Shown: one piece after another, positions 1 to 5,137 of the stretch
Numbering within the stretch: the first letter of the stretch is position 1
How the letters are laid out: each line of letters begins with the position of its first letter
Assembly: GCA_913049525.1 (NCBI GenBank)
Contig: CAJWYZ010000032.1
Location: 1 to 10,467, forward strand
Source: an uncultured Fidelibacterota bacterium
Lineage (GTDB): Bacteria; Fidelibacterota; Marinisomatia; SCGC-AAA003-L08; D37C17
Length of the DNA stretch: 10,467 bases
Direction of reading: 5' to 3'
Notes under the pieces: generated by a model
Seen by the model: only the letters and a program-made list of their open reading frames with translations
Database searches by the model: none
What the model was told of the DNA's origin: nothing
Position numbers and translations under genes: made by a program

Positions 1-2574
1 TCTATATTTCTTTTACCTGCGCTTCTAAAATATAATTTTCTTAATCAGCCCATGGAAAAAATAGGGGATGAATTATATTTACACTCATCGGATGCAGTGT
101 TTATTACCAATAATGATGGTATTATTATAAATTTAAACAGAGCAGCAAGAAAACTATTTGATCTTAAGGGACAGGTTGTGAATTTGCATATGAAAAAACT
201 CTTTGACACAGGGGAAAATTTATTATTTATTAAGAACAATATGGATGTCAAAACCAAAACTGGCTACCATGTTACTATTGCACAAAATCCTATAACCAGG
301 GGAAATCTATCGCTTGGAAACATTTTCGTTATACGAGATGTTTCGACACACAAAGAAATAGAAGAAAAGCTTCTCAAATCAGAAAAGGCCCACAAGCATT
401 TGATTGAATCAACCAGCGATGTCATTTATAATGTAGACCTTGATGGAAACTTTACTTTTGTAAATAATGTCTTTGAAAAAATGTCTGGCTATATATCAGA
501 TGAGGTCATCGGAACAAATTCCAATAAAATGGTTCGAGAAGACTATAAACAGAATGTGATAGACACATTTTTATCGCTTATACCAAAGAAAGATGGATCA
601 CTTTATAATTCATTGCAAATGGAAGTGCCCGTTATGACTAAAGGCGGGGACAGGCTTTGGATGGAGCTGGGAGTAAATACTATTGTAAAAGACAATAGAA
701 TTGCAGGATTTTCAGTTATCAGTCGAAACATTACAGATAGAAAAGATGCGGAAAAGAAATTACTTCAAACTACCAATTTGCTCAAAACTGCCCAAGATGT
801 GGGACAAATGGGGAGCTTTAAATATAATATTCAAAATGAGATTGTTGTCTGGTCCGATAAACTTTATGAAATTTATGGATTAGAAAGGGATCAGTTTACA
901 CTAACAAACGAGAACTTTTTAAATAAAGTGATGCATCCGGATTTTAAAGAGAATACTCTGGAATTGGTTGAGACTGCGCTGCATAATAAAGAAAAATCTC
1001 TAGATTATTTTCATAAGATACTAAAGACGGGCGGAACAGAAAAATGGATGCATTCTATTGCCAAAATTGATTATGATGAAAGGGGAGAGCCAATACAAAT
1101 AAGCGGGACATCACAGGATATTACTGAATTGTATTCCACCCGATTGCGTCTTGAAGAAAGCGAGAGACGGCTACAAAAAGCTCAGGAAATGGCACAGCTT
1201 GGAAATTGGGAATATGATCATAAATCAGAAACATTAAATTTATCTCCAATAGCGTGTGATATATTTGAAGTCAATATAAATTCCCCAATAAATAGAAATA
1301 CGTTCTGGGAGAGTATTCATCCTGATGATGATGATGAAATGAGGCGCGCATGGGAAGGAGCAAAAAAACTAAAAAAAACATTGAATAAAAATGTACGCAT
1401 AAAAATCAAGGGTGGGAACGTCAAACACATACATATACAAGCTGAATTCGGAGCAGATATAAAAGGGGATTTAGACAAAACATTTGGAACAGTAATGGAT
1501 ATGACAGAACTCTATTTCACCCGCAACCTTCTTGAAGAAAGCGAGAGACGGCTACAAAAAGCCCAGGAAATGGCGCGACTTGGAAATTGGGAAGAAAATC
1601 ATAAAACTGGTGAAGTATATTGGTCTTCAGAATTGCGAAAAATGTTTGGACTTAATAAGACGGCCAAAATATCATCAAATCTGTTTTGGGAATATTTACA
1701 TCCTGATGATTTAGATTGGATGAAAAATCACTGGTTTGATGCAGAAAATATAATGGCGCCATATAATGGACTATTTAGAATTAAATTAAAGAATGGCGCG
1801 ATAAAGCATCTCAGTGAACAGGCCGAATTTATACAAGACTCCGATGGGAAATTACATAAAACCATTGGAACAGTGATTGATATTACTGAGATCCGACAAT
1901 ATCAGGAAGAGTTGCGTAGTTTATCATCCCATATTCAAAATGTGCAGGAAGAAGAACGAGGTCATATTGCTCGGGAAATTCATGATGAATTGGGACAGAA
2001 TCTCACCAGTATTAATATGGACATAGATTATCTGAAAAGCAAAGGAGGGGAAAATACAGATTCTGATATATTAAATCGGTTAAATTCATTAAGTAAATTG
2101 GTGGACCACACTATTAAAACAACCAGGAGGATCAGTCAGGAACTACGACCCAGCGTTCTTGATGATCTGGGATTAAAATCAGCGATTGAATGGCAAGTAT
2201 CCCAATATAAAAAACGGTCTGAATCAATATATAAATTAAATATGATTGGGAATGATGAAAATATTTCAACAGAACAATCAACAGCCATATTTCGTATAAC
2301 TCAAGAATCCCTAACCAATATTGCACGCCATGCAGAGGCAACAAAGATTGAAGTACGTTTAAGTATCGAAAAACTCTTCATAAAATTAGAAATAAAAGAT
2401 GATGGCATAGGAATATCTGGAAATAATACTGACAATAATAATGCTTCCTTTGGTGTTTTTGGAATGAAAGAACGTGCCTCTATCTTAGGAGGAAAATTAG
2501 AAATTGTAAGCACACCCAAAGAAGGAACAGCTATAATTGTAGAATTGCCACTACAGGCTAAAATTAAGGCATAA
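1..2574 (+). CDS. Multi-PAS sensor histidine kinase, NarX/DegS (HisKA_3) type, probably 5'-partial
   Basis: Autophosphorylating sensor kinase, presumed partner of the response regulator at 2932-3564. Numbering from the ATG at 52 (840 residues): PAS-like domains at about 5-100, 110-235, 245-365, 370-490 and 495-615, the last three resembling the PAS_3 fold (WSxxLxxxFGL, then HPDD). Next comes a dimerisation/phosphoacceptor region with REIHDELGQ (641-649, His644), then a GHKL ATPase with N-box QESLTNIARHA (751-761), DDGIGI (783-788) and GVFGMKERA (801-809). All catalytic boxes look intact. No membrane helix or heme/flavin motif is evident in the visible part, so the signal is unknown. The frame is open from base 1 to the ATG at 52, reading SIFLLPALLKYNFLNQP, and no ribosome binding site precedes that ATG. 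I therefore think the gene starts upstream of the window; a start at 52 remains possible. PAS4 and PAS5 begin with a near-identical DNA repeat. Confidence 0.93.
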   Translation, partial: SIFLLPALLKYNFLNQPMEKIGDELYLHSSDAVFITNNDGIIINLNRAARKLFDLKGQVVNLHMKKLFDTGENLLFIKNNMDVKTKTGYHVTIAQNPITRGNLSLGNIFVIRDVSTHKEIEEKLLKSEKAHKHLIESTSDVIYNVDLDGNFTFVNNVFEKMSGYISDEVIGTNSNKMVREDYKQNVIDTFLSLIPKKDGSLYNSLQMEVPVMTKGGDRLWMELGVNTIVKDNRIAGFSVISRNITDRKDAEKKLLQTTNLLKTAQDVGQMGSFKYNIQNEIVVWSDKLYEIYGLERDQFTLTNENFLNKVMHPDFKENTLELVETALHNKEKSLDYFHKILKTGGTEKWMHSIAKIDYDERGEPIQISGTSQDITELYSTRLRLEESERRLQKAQEMAQLGNWEYDHKSETLNLSPIACDIFEVNINSPINRNTFWESIHPDDDDEMRRAWEGAKKLKKTLNKNVRIKIKGGNVKHIHIQAEFGADIKGDLDKTFGTVMDMTELYFTRNLLEESERRLQKAQEMARLGNWEENHKTGEVYWSSELRKMFGLNKTAKISSNLFWEYLHPDDLDWMKNHWFDAENIMAPYNGLFRIKLKNGAIKHLSEQAEFIQDSDGKLHKTIGTVIDITEIRQYQEELRSLSSHIQNVQEEERGHIAREIHDELGQNLTSINMDIDYLKSKGGENTDSDILNRLNSLSKLVDHTIKTTRRISQELRPSVLDDLGLKSAIEWQVSQYKKRSESIYKLNMIGNDENISTEQSTAIFRITQESLTNIARHAEATKIEVRLSIEKLFIKLEIKDDGIGISGNNTDNNNASFGVFGMKERASILGGKLEIVSTPKEGTAIIVELPLQAKIKA
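1150..1212 (+). repeat. Intragenic PAS-linker repeat, copy 1 (with 1531-1593)
   Basis: This 63-bp segment matches 1531-1593 at 59 of 63 bases by my alignment, and the first 32 bases are identical. The two copies lie 381 bp (127 codons) apart in the same frame. Both encode LEESERRLQKAQEMAxLGNWE at the start of the fourth and fifth PAS domains of the kinase. The rest of the two PAS domains has diverged more, so either the duplication is old with conversion of the linker, or the linker is strongly constrained. Confidence 0.9.
1531..1593 (+). repeat. Intragenic PAS-linker repeat, copy 2 (with 1150-1212)
   Basis: Second copy of the 63-bp direct repeat. It differs from copy 1 at four positions clustered in its second half, giving a Gln-to-Arg change in the encoded linker helix. 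Homology continues upstream at protein level (ELYxTR in both) and, more weakly, through the following PAS core. Confidence 0.9.
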
Positions 2575-2578
2575 TATT

Positions 2579-2736
2579 ATGATTAATATTTTGAGTTTAC
2601 ATAAAGTGATTAAACAAATTATTAATATCCTCAATATGAAAATTGTGGTAGAGGCATCCAACTTACTTGTAACGGCAATTCGAAAAATAAACGAAGGACC
2701 AAATTTTATTAATGGGAAGCAGCATTACTATTGGGT
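2579..2736 (+). pseudogene. Decayed response regulator remnant, paralogue of the gene at 2932
   Basis: The reading frame begins 4 bp after the kinase stop, the usual place for a partner regulator. It aligns collinearly with the intact regulator in three blocks. MINIL matches MIKIL. VIKQIIN...NMKIVVEAS matches GIKRIID...DMNVVAEAS. NLLVTAIRKINEGPNFI matches SQLVKAIRKINDGRKYI. Missing are about six codons around the acidic Asp8/Asp9 pair and some 73 codons covering the phosphoacceptor Asp54, Ser82 and Lys104. A single-base loss near 2711-2716 then shifts the frame: GAAGCAGCATTACTATTG (E-A-A-L-L-L) continues the alignment to EVADLL in another frame. No match to the LuxR HTH domain follows. A 93-residue open frame runs on to 2860 but its end has no homology to the regulator. 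It cannot be a working receiver; expression as a small protein is not excluded. Confidence 0.8.
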
Positions 2737-2779
2737 TTTAATCTATTATGTCATTTATTATATGCTACCGGACAAAAAT

Positions 2780-2822
2780 TTTGTAGGAATTCCCCTACAA
2801 AAAAATCGGACTTTTTCCGATT
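2780..2822 (+). promoter_or_regulatory. Composite double-palindrome element, copy A (probable regulator binding sites)
   Basis: Box 1 is TTTGTAGG-N6-CCTACAAA at 2780-2801; its dyad extends one more base pair on each side. Box 2 is AATCGG-N7-CCGATT at 2804-2822. The same pair of boxes, in the same order and nearly the same spacing, recurs at 3621-3664. Box 2 runs directly into a -35-like hexamer. The dyad symmetry and the position, about 65 and 43 bp before a plausible start point, are what is expected for dimeric LuxR/NarL-type activators, but which protein binds is inference. Confidence 0.6.
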
Positions 2823-2850
2823 GGCAACAATATCAAAGAAGCTGTAAAAT
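2821..2850 (+). promoter_or_regulatory. Putative promoter for the response regulator gene
   Basis: A -35 hexamer TTGGCA (2821-2826) overlaps the end of palindrome box 2, and an extended -10 TGTAAAAT (2843-2850, hexamer TAAAAT) follows with an 18-bp spacer. Predicted transcription would start near 2857 and give a leader of about 75 nt before the ATG at 2932. The corresponding position in copy B has TTGACA, which supports this reading. Confidence 0.45.
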
Positions 2851-2931
2851 TTATGCGTAAACTTTACTCTCCTATAAAAGTATGAACTCTATCATAAAAA
2901 GACTGCCACTATTAACTAAATTAAGATATAT

Positions 2932-3564
2932 ATGATTAAGATATTAATAGCTGATGACCATTTAATTGTACGAGAAGGTATTAAGCGAATTATTGATGAT
3001 TCCGCAGACATGAATGTTGTTGCAGAAGCTTCCAGTGGGATGGAAGCTCTTGAATATGTATGGAAAAATAAATATGATTTAATATTATTAGATATTTCAA
3101 TGCCGGGACAAAATGGTCTGCAAACCCTGAAAGAAATAAAAAAACATGATAAAAACCTGCCGGTTTTAATGTTGAGTATGCATGCTGAAGAGCAGTATGC
3201 CATGCGGGCAATTAAAGCGGGTGCCTCTGGATATATAACGAAAGATACGGCTTCCAGCCAGCTTGTAAAAGCAATCCGGAAAATAAATGATGGTAGAAAA
3301 TATATAAGTCCGGAAGTGGCAGATCTGTTGGCTACCGATATTTTCCACGATAATGACAAAGAACCCCACGAATATTTATCGGATAGAGAATTTGAAGTAT
3401 TAAAAATGATTGCAAAAGGATATTCTATAAAAATAATTGCGAAAAATATTTCCATCAGTCCTAAAACAGTAAGTACATACCGCTCTCGAATTTTGGAAAA
3501 ATTAGATTTAGAGACAAACTCGGATATTATTCATTATGCAATCGATTACAAGCTTGCAGATTAA
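2932..3564 (+). CDS. Response regulator, NarL/LuxR family (REC + HTH)
   Basis: Cytoplasmic transcription factor, 210 residues, the usual length of NarL/FixJ-type regulators. The receiver domain (1-120) has the acidic pair Asp8-Asp9, phosphoacceptor Asp54 in LLLDISMPG, Ser82 and Lys104, so all phosphorylation residues are present. The LuxR-type HTH spans about 149-193 (LSDREFEVLKMIAKG...ISPKTVSTYRSRILEKL). The kinase upstream is HisKA_3 type, the usual partner of such regulators. The ATG at 2932 gives the canonical MIKILIADDH start, with no clear Shine-Dalgarno before it. A decayed paralogue lies between it and the kinase. Matching palindromic modules sit upstream and downstream, so autoregulation through copy A is plausible. 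Targets are unknown. Confidence 0.95.
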   Translation: MIKILIADDHLIVREGIKRIIDDSADMNVVAEASSGMEALEYVWKNKYDLILLDISMPGQNGLQTLKEIKKHDKNLPVLMLSMHAEEQYAMRAIKAGASGYITKDTASSQLVKAIRKINDGRKYISPEVADLLATDIFHDNDKEPHEYLSDREFEVLKMIAKGYSIKIIAKNISISPKTVSTYRSRILEKLDLETNSDIIHYAIDYKLAD

Positions 3565-3599
3565 TATTTTTTTATTCAAAAATTCCGATGGTTCTTTGG

Positions 3600-3621
3600 A
3601 TTATTAAGGAGGATTAATAAT
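3600..3621 (+). other. Perfect hairpin presenting a GGAGGA loop in the regulator 3' UTR
   Basis: ATTATTAA (3600-3607) and TTAATAAT (3614-3621) form a perfect 8-bp stem around the loop GGAGGA. AAGGAGG at 3606-3612 looks like a strong Shine-Dalgarno sequence, but no reading frame follows: the nearest TTG at 3622 is directly followed by TAA. The segment AAGGAGGA is complementary to TCCTCCTT at 3710-3717. A GGA in a hairpin loop also resembles binding sites of CsrA/RsmA proteins. Function is unproven. Confidence 0.5.
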
Positions 3622-3664
3622 TTGTAAGACAAATCCTACAAATAAAATCAGTGTTTTGCTGATT
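3621..3664 (+). promoter_or_regulatory. Composite double-palindrome element, copy B
   Basis: Box 1 is TTTGTAAG-N6-CCTACAAA (3621-3642), with one mismatch to perfect symmetry. Box 2 is AATCAG-N7-CTGATT (3646-3664). Ungapped within the boxes, copies A and B agree at about 33 of 45 positions through the following -35 hexamer. In box 2 both arms change together (G to A on the left, C to T on the right), so the symmetry is preserved. That favours a selected dyad over chance similarity. Confidence 0.6.
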
Positions 3665-3690
3665 GACAAGTGTTAAGAAAGCTAGATAAT
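3663..3690 (+). promoter_or_regulatory. Sigma70-type promoter ahead of a short terminated transcript
   Basis: TTGACA (3663-3668, perfect -35 consensus) and GATAAT (3685-3690) are separated by 16 bp; TAATAT at 3687-3692 with an 18-bp spacer is an alternative -10. The -35 overlaps the end of palindrome box 2 exactly as in copy A. Predicted start is near 3697. No coding frame follows before the terminator at 3727-3768. Confidence 0.55.
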
Positions 3691-3699
3691 ATTACCTAG
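3682..3699. repeat. 18-bp imperfect palindrome over the -10 region
   Basis: CTAGATAAT (3682-3690) and ATTACCTAG (3691-3699) are complementary except for one position. The palindrome covers the predicted -10 hexamer and start point of the putative small RNA, so it could be an operator, or it may be a by-product of AT-rich sequence. Confidence 0.35.
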
Positions 3700-3770
3700 T
3701 TAACTTCCTTCCTCCTTCAGTTAACAAAAAGGCTGAACCTGTTTGCCGTCCCAAGGGTTCGGCCTTTTCG
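3697..3770 (+). ncRNA. Candidate ~70-nt small RNA with CCUCCUU motif
   Basis: The segment lies between a good promoter and an intrinsic terminator and contains no plausible reading frame. Its 5' half is pyrimidine-rich (CTTCCTTCCTCCTTC, 3704-3718), flanked by two GTTAAC copies at 3699-3704 and 3720-3725. It contains CCTCCTT, the same string as the 16S rRNA anti-Shine-Dalgarno, so the RNA could pair with ribosome binding sites. The terminator loop carries GUCCC. The alternative is that this is only the 3' end of the regulator transcript with its terminator. No RNA family was recognised. Confidence 0.35.
3727..3770 (+). terminator. Rho-independent terminator after the regulator / small RNA
   Basis: AAAAGGCTGAACC (3727-3739) pairs with GGTTCGGCCTTTT (3756-3768) over 13 positions with a single G-T wobble, around a 16-nt loop, and ends in a T-run. 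The A-rich left arm would let it work in the opposite direction too, but no minus-strand gene ends here. It ends the two-component transcript and/or the candidate small RNA. Confidence 0.85.
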
Positions 3771-3860
3771 ATTTTATTATATAATTTTACTTGTTTTAAC
3801 AGAATCAATGCATGGAAATTTTCCCTACTAAATTAAATTCGTAAAATCAAAACACACACA

Positions 3861-4244
3861 TTGAAAAAGTATTTTTACCCTCTGCTAATTATTGTCGCCC
3901 TTGGATGTAGGGGTGATTCAGAACTTGCTATGGAGCGAGGTATTCAGTATTACGAGTGGGATATGATAGAAAAGGCTGTGCTGGAATTTAAATTTGTAAT
4001 CCATAATCTCTCTTCCCAAAACGAAAAATTGGATTATTCCCAAATCAGGTTAAAATCAAGGGCTCACCACAATCTGGCTGTGGCTTATGCAAAAAAAAAT
4101 TGGTATGATGATGCCGCTGTAGAGGCTCGGGAAGCATTTGAGTTATTCCCATCAGATGACAATAGAAAGGTTATGGAGTTAATTCAGAATAAAATTCCTA
4201 CTGAATCAATAAAAACTGTAAAGCAAAAAACTACTACCCCGTAA
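3861..4244 (+). CDS. Small TPR-like lipoprotein
   Basis: 127 residues. The N-terminus MKKYFYPLLIIVALGC is a short lipoprotein signal peptide with Cys16 as the probable lipidated residue; the lipobox ALGC has Ala at -3, slightly off consensus. Residues about 20-105 are helical with TPR spacing (MERGIQYYEWDMIEKAVLEFKFVI, then SRAHHNLAVAYAKKNWYDDAAVEAREAFELFPSD), so it is probably a periplasmic or outer-membrane-anchored scaffold. The only usable start is TTG at 3861: an in-frame stop lies at 3834-3836 and no ATG or GTG lies between. There is no Shine-Dalgarno; a TATAAT lies at 3780-3785 but without a good -35. Its last 11 bases overlap the end of the convergent reductase gene. Specific function unknown. 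Confidence 0.8.
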   Translation: MKKYFYPLLIIVALGCRGDSELAMERGIQYYEWDMIEKAVLEFKFVIHNLSSQNEKLDYSQIRLKSRAHHNLAVAYAKKNWYDDAAVEAREAFELFPSDDNRKVMELIQNKIPTESIKTVKQKTTTP

Positions 4245-5010
4245 TATCCTCTCCGCCATCTATACGTATGGTGTTTCCTGTCAGCCACGAATTTTCAGAT
4301 AACCCTAGAGTAGCAATTGTTTGTGCTACATCCTCCGGTATCGTTAATCGTTTGCCTGGGTTTAACAATAAAGCATGTTCTATCATTTTTTCATTTTCAG
4401 GTATTTTTCTTAAGGCTGGCGTATCTGTAACACCAGCTTGCAAAGCATTGGCTGCAATTCCATGTTCAGATAATTCAAAAGCCAATTGTCGACAGTAGGA
4501 CTCTAAACTGGCTTTGGCTGCAGACACAGCCCCATAGGCTTTCCATTGTCTGTGACCGCCGGAGCTGGTCATGGCAAATATTTGGGAACCTTTTTGTAAC
4601 AATCCAGCTTGGAATAATTCTTGTGACCAATAAAGGATACTACTGGCCATGACATCTAATGTCATTTCAACTTGCCGCTGTTGAAGTGTATTAGCTGCAT
4701 CCATATCTATTACAGGTTTTAATGCACCAAATGCTAAAGAATGCATAAGAATTTTTACCCGCACATTGCCGATTGATTTTAATTCTTCGATGACTGCTTT
4801 ACGCTTTTCAGCATCAGTAGCACTCATGTTTCTGAAATGGACTTCTACATTATGGCTTTTTAATTCATTAACCAACGAATTTATAGATTCCATGGCTGCC
4901 CTCCGATCTAAATGGATTCCATAAATATTAATACCCTTGGAAGCAATTTCTCTACATGTTGCCGCCCCAAACCCGCTTGATGAACCTAAAATTACTGCCC
5001 AATCTTTCAT
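4234..5010 (-). CDS. SDR oxidoreductase, enoyl-ACP reductase-like (FabL/FabI type)
   Basis: 258-residue short-chain dehydrogenase/reductase with a full Rossmann fold. The nucleotide loop GSSSGFG (9-15) has Gly where TGxxxGxG normally has Thr. MHSLAFG (89-95) resembles the HSxAF segment of FabI. The catalytic pair is Tyr159 and Lys166, spaced Y-x6-K as in enoyl-ACP reductases FabI and FabL, not Y-x3-K as in classical SDRs. The C-terminal segment GVTDTPALRKIPENEKMIEH...PGKRLTIPEDVAQTIATL...GNTIRIDGGE resembles FabL. Likely role: NAD(P)H reduction of an enoyl thioester in fatty acid synthesis; another SDR substrate is possible. The ATG at 5010 is preceded by AGGAGA 10 bp upstream, among the better ribosome binding sites here. 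It ends convergently, overlapping the lipoprotein gene by 11 bp. Confidence 0.88.
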   Translation of the reverse strand: MKDWAVILGSSSGFGAATCREIASKGINIYGIHLDRRAAMESINSLVNELKSHNVEVHFRNMSATDAEKRKAVIEELKSIGNVRVKILMHSLAFGALKPVIDMDAANTLQQRQVEMTLDVMASSILYWSQELFQAGLLQKGSQIFAMTSSGGHRQWKAYGAVSAAKASLESYCRQLAFELSEHGIAANALQAGVTDTPALRKIPENEKMIEHALLLNPGKRLTIPEDVAQTIATLGLSENSWLTGNTIRIDGGEDITG

Positions 5011-5137
5011 ATTTTGTATATCTCCTGATTAATAAGATTATAAAATTTAATGACCTATTTCTGCCACCTCAAAGTAATTCATACAAATGAAAAATTGATT
5101 ATAATAAAATAATATTTAATTCTCCTTAATTTTCACT
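5011..5137. promoter_or_regulatory. Divergent promoter region between the reductase and ychF
   Basis: This 127-bp AT-rich gap must hold promoters for both divergent genes. On the + strand TATAAT occurs at 5100-5105 with a poor -35 (TTCATA, 5078-5083). On the - strand TATAAT lies at 5042-5037, just upstream of the AGGAGA ribosome binding site (5026-5021), with no recognisable -35. The assignments are tentative because the base composition makes such hexamers common. Confidence 0.35.

Noticed and set aside
2579-2860. 93-codon open frame after the kinase as an intact small gene
   Set aside because: Its first ~50 codons are a gapped copy of the neighbouring regulator, and the rest is unrelated low-complexity AT-rich sequence that overlaps the palindromic module. 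A pseudogene explains it better.
2916-3455. 179-codon open frame opposite the response regulator
   Set aside because: It lies almost wholly antisense to a clear, complete REC-HTH protein and has no recognisable domain. It is a shadow of the coding bias on the other strand.
3606-3630. AAGGAGG followed by TTG as the start of a small gene
   Set aside because: The TTG at 3622-3624 is followed at once by TAA, and no ATG or GTG frame of useful length starts at a suitable distance.
3811-3830. A third copy of the CCTAC-type regulator box before the lipoprotein gene
   Set aside because: CCTACTAA is present at 3824-3831, but the opposite half-site at the N6 spacing is TGGAA instead of GTAGG, and box 2 with its fused -35 is absent.
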